From: Eutreptiella sp. 'Long Island Sound 2002'
Taxonomy: Eukaryota; Euglenozoa; Euglenophyceae; Eutreptiales; Eutreptiaceae
Assembly (NCBI GenBank): GCA_964036045.1
Contig: OZ038379.1
Coordinates: forward strand, 119,785,206 to 119,849,205
Direction of reading: 5' to 3'
DNA length: 64,000 bases
Shown here: in pieces, positions 60,355 through 64,000 of the stretch
How positions within the stretch are numbered: the stretch's first letter is position 1
Layout: each line of letters starts with the position of its first letter
Program-made: the position numbers and the translations under genes
Notes under the pieces: generated by a model
What the model was told of the DNA's origin: nothing
Seen by the model: only the letters and a program-made list of their open reading frames with translations
Database searches by the model: none

Positions 60355-60886
60355 TGTAAGTGCGGCTAGCCCCATCTGCTCAGATTTTCAGACATTCTGC
60401 CCAGATTGGCTACATTTTGGTCATTTTCTTTGCTTCGGCGGAATTGCCGCCTCGCAGCTCAGTCACAGGATATTTCCTATATATTTCTGATATGCCGGAT
60501 TTGATTCCGCGGTCCATTTCCCGTAAATCCGCCGCATTCCGCTATTTTAGCTGGAATCGCCATTTGCCGCTGGCGCGCGCTCGCGGGCCTGATCGGCCAT
60601 ACAATTTTACATAAATGGATTATTTAAATTCATTCGGACAGTTTTGGACACTCAGATGTATTTAGAATAATTCCCCTCAATTTTCTTCATAGACTGGGAT
60701 TTTCTGCCGGACCACAATCAGCATGGATCTTGCTTCTGTTGTCGCTGCTCTCGCCTCCGTTGGTGTCCGAGTGTCCGGTTCTACCCCCAATAACAACATC
60801 CAGGGAGACTCCTCGCGTGCCTGCCCCACTGGTCTTGCCGGCCCCGAGCCCTCCGGCACCCACAACGACCCAGGGCAGCACTTTCA
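60355..60886 (+). repeat. 3' LTR of element B
   Basis: 532 bp, nearly identical to 50125-50656. The LTR reading frame from ATG 60723 here runs on into the protease remnant of element C to 61058; that fusion is a by-product of the insertion. Confidence 0.96.
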
Positions 60887-60891
60887 GTTGG
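60887..60891 (+). repeat. Target-site duplication of element B, right
   Basis: GTTGG, the partner of 50120-50124. Confidence 0.95.
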
Positions 60892-61058
60892 ACACCGACG
60901 CCTTTGACATCGTCATTGGTACCGACTTCCTACGAAGAAACCCCCAGGTAAAAATGCTGTCTCTCCAGCGCCGCTATTCTTTGCACTGCGACTTTGGCAG
61001 TGGGCTCTTCTCCGTACCTTTGGAGCTGTCAGGAGGAAAAGAGTCTGGGCTGCGCTAA
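60887..61058 (+). pseudogene. Protease C-terminal part of element C
   Basis: Reads DTDAFDIVIGTDFLRRNP, the second conserved block of retroviral-type aspartic proteases, then stops at TAA 61056-61058. The middle of the protease appears shortened relative to normal spacing between the two motifs, so a deletion in element C is likely. Confidence 0.7.
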
Positions 61059-61094
61059 GCATCCAAGACTAACTATCGTACTGAAAACTATTAA

Positions 61095-62243
61095 TTGGCC
61101 CGTCAGGCTCTTGAAAATGGACTGGCGGCCCTTCAGGTAAACCTGGATGAGATCCAGGTGGAATTGTTTGCAAGCCAACAACAGCACATCATGCAGTTGT
61201 ACTGCTCGAAACATCTGAACAATGCTTTCCGTTTCTTCTGGAAAGCAATGGGCCTAGCGTATGCTAACCCTCTCTTCTCCCTGCTCGCGAAGGTGCTAAC
61301 CAAAATCGCTTATGGGGGAGGAACGGTTGTCATGTGCACCCCTGACTGGGGCTGCTCTGGTGAACACGCTTACTGGCGCCGTATGCTAGATCGCATGACC
61401 GTGGGAAGAGTGCAACTCCCCGACGGTCCCATCTATGTGCCTAAGGACTCAGACACAGCTATGCAGGCCCCTGAGTGGGACAGTTTCTTATCCATCGTCG
61501 ATGGATCTCTCAATCCTGTACCCCTGTGTGACCTAGACCAGGTGCTACTGAAAGGGGTCATGGCTGAAAATCGTGGCCTGACTCTTTCTGATCTCAAAAA
61601 TCGATCTCCTAAGCACCTATATGCCACACTTACAGGGTGTGAATCTCCCGATGGCTATCTGGAACCTGCAGCTATTAAGGAGGATGCTGACGACCAACTG
61701 TCTGAGATCGCCAGCACTATCCTTCCTATTGATCCCAGCTGTGTTGAGCTAAAACAGAGTGCCTTCCTAGCCAAGCTGTTGCTGGAGGAGGTAGATCTAG
61801 AGTCAACCTCAGAACCCACTTCCCCTGTTGGGAAGCCAGTGCTACACATGCAGCCTATGCACACGGGTGAACCCGTGGCCCGGAGTTCTGATGCTCTAGC
61901 GCGGCCTGCTTCTAATAACATGCCACTGTCTGAGCATGACACTCAGGAACTCCGACAGCTGTTATACCTGAAGGCCGAAGGTATTGAGCGCCAAGAGCGG
62001 CTGCAATACCTCAGACAGACCTGGAAATCCTCCATCTGGTCTGAGGAGGACGATGATTCCTATACGCTGCCTGATCCTGAGATACCGCTAGTGTATTCTT
62101 TGCACTATGGGCAGCAATGTTCCCCTGAGTGGGACGATGGTTCTGCACCTGCCGAAACTGCTGATTGGCAGAAAAAGAAAGAACATGGAAAGAGCAACCT
62201 CCATGCTGCGGAGGATTTTGCTGCAGAAACTCGAGGGTCTTAA
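61095..62243 (+). pseudogene. Dam-like segment and linker of element C
   Basis: Same frame as the protease, separated from it by TAA 61056-61058 and 61092-61094, so not a separate gene. Residues 15-140 match the Dam-like segments of A and B in order: VELFASQQQ (about 61158), NPLF (61266-61277) where B has NPPF, TVVMCTPDWG, then FLSIVDGS. The remaining 230 residues are an acidic linker. The frame ends inside the overlap with RT, which is in another frame. Methyltransferase function is inferred from fold-level resemblance only. Confidence 0.6.
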
Positions 62244-63207
62244 CCTTGACCCCCGACTGAAGAAACTGCTGCTAACCTATGAGGAGGTGTTCGGCGCCTT
62301 GCCGCCCCCCCTCTCTTGTAAGAAACTGGTCCAGATGCACCTGAAACTGAAACCTGAATTTGAAAAGACGCGAGTGAGGCGTCGTCCCTATCCCGCTCCA
62401 CAGGAACAGGTGGAAGAAATCGAGCGCCAGATCCAGGAATGTATTGATGCTGGCATCGTGGAAGAATATAAGAAGGGGGACTACCCCCATCACTGCAGTC
62501 CCTGTTTCCTGGATGCTAAACCAGGGTCGACTGCCCTACGACTGGTTGTTGACTATGGTGAGGTCAACAAGAAAACCCAGAACCACTCAGGGAGTATTCC
62601 TAACATGGAAAATACCCTGGAGCGTATTGCCAAATGCAGGTACAAGACCAAAATGGACAAACGCAGTGGTTTCTGGCAGGTAGACCTAACCGCCGCAGCT
62701 CAGGAGCTGCTGGCTTTTATAACCCCTAAGGGTCGTGTGTTTAAGTGGAAGGTCATGCCCTTCGGGGTGGCTAATGCCCCAGCGCTCTTTCAGGAGCTAA
62801 TGAACAAAATTTTGTACATACTGAGGCGCAGCCCTCTAGTACAGGACTTGATTTCTCGGGGTGCAGAAATGCAGGCCCACATCGACGACGTGAGTTTGGG
62901 TACTAATACCCAAGAGGACCATGTCCTTCTCCTCCGTGAATTCTTCATCGTTTGTCAAGAAAACCATCTCCGAATCAAACTCAAAAAATGTGAGTTTATG
63001 AAAGAGGAGATGGAATATTTGGGTTTCGACGTGGGGTATGGCTGGTGGAAACCAGCCGCGTCTAAGATGCAGCCCCTACAGTACATGCAGATTCGCGATG
63101 ACCCTAAGAAGGGTCTACACGACGTGAGGAGTTTTGTGGGCGCCTGTAACTTCTATAGGCGTCACATCCACAATTTTACCTACTCCTCTGCCCCCTCACT
63201 GACCTAA
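62107..63207 (+). CDS. Reverse transcriptase of element C
   Basis: Protein-like sequence in this frame starts near 62190. RT motifs in order: LRLVVDYGEVNKKTQ, KMDKRSGFWQVDL, MPFGVANAPALFQ, HIDDVSLG (catalytic Asp pair, about 62881-62900) and LGFDV. After FVGACNFYRRHI the frame breaks near 63190. The preceding linker is in frame 3, so a +1 shift or indel lies around 62190-62240. The RT is of Ty3/gypsy type but clearly different from A and B. Confidence 0.85.
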   Translation: MGSNVPLSGTMVLHLPKLLIGRKRKNMERATSMLRRILLQKLEGLNLDPRLKKLLLTYEEVFGALPPPLSCKKLVQMHLKLKPEFEKTRVRRRPYPAPQEQVEEIERQIQECIDAGIVEEYKKGDYPHHCSPCFLDAKPGSTALRLVVDYGEVNKKTQNHSGSIPNMENTLERIAKCRYKTKMDKRSGFWQVDLTAAAQELLAFITPKGRVFKWKVMPFGVANAPALFQELMNKILYILRRSPLVQDLISRGAEMQAHIDDVSLGTNTQEDHVLLLREFFIVCQENHLRIKLKKCEFMKEEMEYLGFDVGYGWWKPAASKMQPLQYMQIRDDPKKGLHDVRSFVGACNFYRRHIHNFTYSSAPSLT

Positions 63208-64000
63208 TCAAGAAAACTACTCCCTGGTGGTGGACCACCAGAGGTGAGGAGTGTTTCCAGGAGCTGAAGAAGAAAATTGCCTCCTCCAACTGCCTGGGAG
63301 TACCCCGCCCTAAGGGCGAGATAGTCCTGATCACTGATGCCAGTGATGTAGGAGGGGGTGGAACGATCTACCAATGGCAGGAGCTTAACCCAGCTGAACT
63401 AACCCACTACCATTATCCTACTACTGGACTGAACCGTGATGGTTCCTTGAAACATGACTATCCTACCAGTGAGTGGCGGCTGGTGCCACCGGGACACTGG
63501 AAATTGGAATTGCAACCAAGCGCGTTCCAATTACAGCACCTATGACCAGGAACTCCTGGCCGGTATGTTGGTGCTTTCGTCACAATCCCGACTCCTGGGA
63601 TCTAACCCTATTGTCTGGCTCTGTGACCAGGAACCTGTGAAGTCTTTTCAGAAGGGCCCACCACCAGAGAAAGCAAAGCTAAAGCGGTGGTGGACTTACC
63701 TGAGCCAGTTCAGGCTGACAGTTCATCATATCCCCGGTATAAAAAATGAACTGTCTGACTATATATCGCGCAACAACTTCGATGCGCTTGTAGGTGAGAG
63801 CTCCGAGGCACTCGCCAAAGAGGCTTTCCAGCGTATGGATGTCCAACTTGACCTGTCCATGCGCACTGCTGGAATCCTGGAGGGTTGGAGCCTAACCGAC
63901 TATCAGTCAGAGTATAAAACAAATTCTCCAACTCCTCAGCACTGGTCTCGAACCCCGTGTCATTGACGGGCAGCAGTGGTATAAAAACAACCAGTACCTC
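63208..64000 (+). pseudogene. RNase H of element C, frameshifted, cut by window end
   Basis: After the break near 63190 the reading continues with LIKKTTPWW and the RNase H motif LITDASDVGGGG (about 63330-63365). Then NYSTYDQELLAGM and WLCDQEPVKSF follow in the frame running to 63966. The tether region RWWTYLSQF-x-HHIPG and DYISRNN matches the gypsy pattern. Integrase would follow beyond 64000. Confidence 0.75.

Larger units (their letters stand above)
50125..60886 (+). mobile_element. Element B: complete Ty3/gypsy chromovirus
   Basis: 10,762 bp with 532-bp LTRs at both ends (TG...CA), which differ by eye at one base (A at 50319, G at 60549 in TTTTAGCT-GAATCGCC). GTTGG duplicates the target at 50120-50124 and 60887-60891. 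The primer site follows the 5' LTR and a polypurine tract precedes the 3' LTR. Gag and pol are open. It is inserted in the protease of element C. The near-identical LTRs mean a very recent insertion; it could be autonomous. Confidence 0.97.
46963..64000 (+). mobile_element. Element C: Ty3/gypsy-like retrotransposon split by element B, 3' end outside window
   Basis: LTR, primer site, gag with CCHC knuckle and the start of protease lie at 46963-50124. Protease end, Dam-like segment, RT and RNase H continue at 60887-64000 after the B insertion. Removing B and one GTTGG copy restores a continuous protease reading. The copy has several breaks of its own (frameshifts near 63190 and 62200, TAA at 50106, 61056 and 61092), so it was probably decayed before or since the insertion. 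Integrase is not reached before the window ends. Confidence 0.87.

Noticed and set aside
60723-61058. A separate gene starting in the 3' LTR of B
   Set aside because: It is an accidental fusion of the LTR reading frame with the interrupted protease of element C.

Overview
The window is repeat-dense eukaryotic nuclear DNA in which I find no host gene, RNA gene or CRISPR array. Nearly all of it is transposable elements inserted into one another: non-LTR retrotransposons (LINEs), three Ty3/gypsy-like LTR families (called A, B and C here), one Ty1/copia-like element (D), and one cut-and-paste DNA transposon with at least one intron. The gypsy families carry primer-binding sites matching the 3' end of eukaryotic initiator Met tRNA. 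A and B carry chromodomains. All three carry a Dam-like segment of a kind known from DIRS elements. An alga or a related protist fits, but the species cannot be read from the sequence.

Layout. 1-14516: a very C/A-rich LINE on the + strand, cut by the left window edge and ending in a (CCTA)n tail. 14517-15648: inverted copy of DNA lying 3' of pol in element A. 15649-18031: G/T-rich DNA ending in a minisatellite. 18032-19819: LTR and broken gag of a C-family copy (C'). 19820-25911: decayed inverted B-family copy (B') with a 5'-truncated LINE nested at 21889-22146. 25912-37236: element A, a chromovirus with intact gag and pol. 37237-38114: 3' end and LTR of another B copy (B''). 38115-38951: G-rich DNA with two short tandem repeats. 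38952-39617: LINE fragment, - strand. 39618-45718: copia-like element D, - strand, interrupted at 40297-42898 by a DNA transposon. 46963-64000: element C, interrupted at 50125-60886 by a complete element B.

Element B is the clearest object: 532-bp LTRs that look almost identical, a perfect 5-bp target duplication (GTTGG), a tRNA primer site, a polypurine tract, and intact gag and pol. Elements A and B share three traits. Gag and pol lie in one frame separated by a single UAG with foldable RNA just downstream. The gag frame is already open inside the 5' LTR and runs through the primer site. A Dam-like segment lies between protease and reverse transcriptase; element C also has this segment.

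The order of insertion can be partly read. B went into C, B' into C', the small LINE into B', and the DNA transposon into D. Element A sits between B sequences of opposite orientation with no target duplication, so that part has been rearranged.
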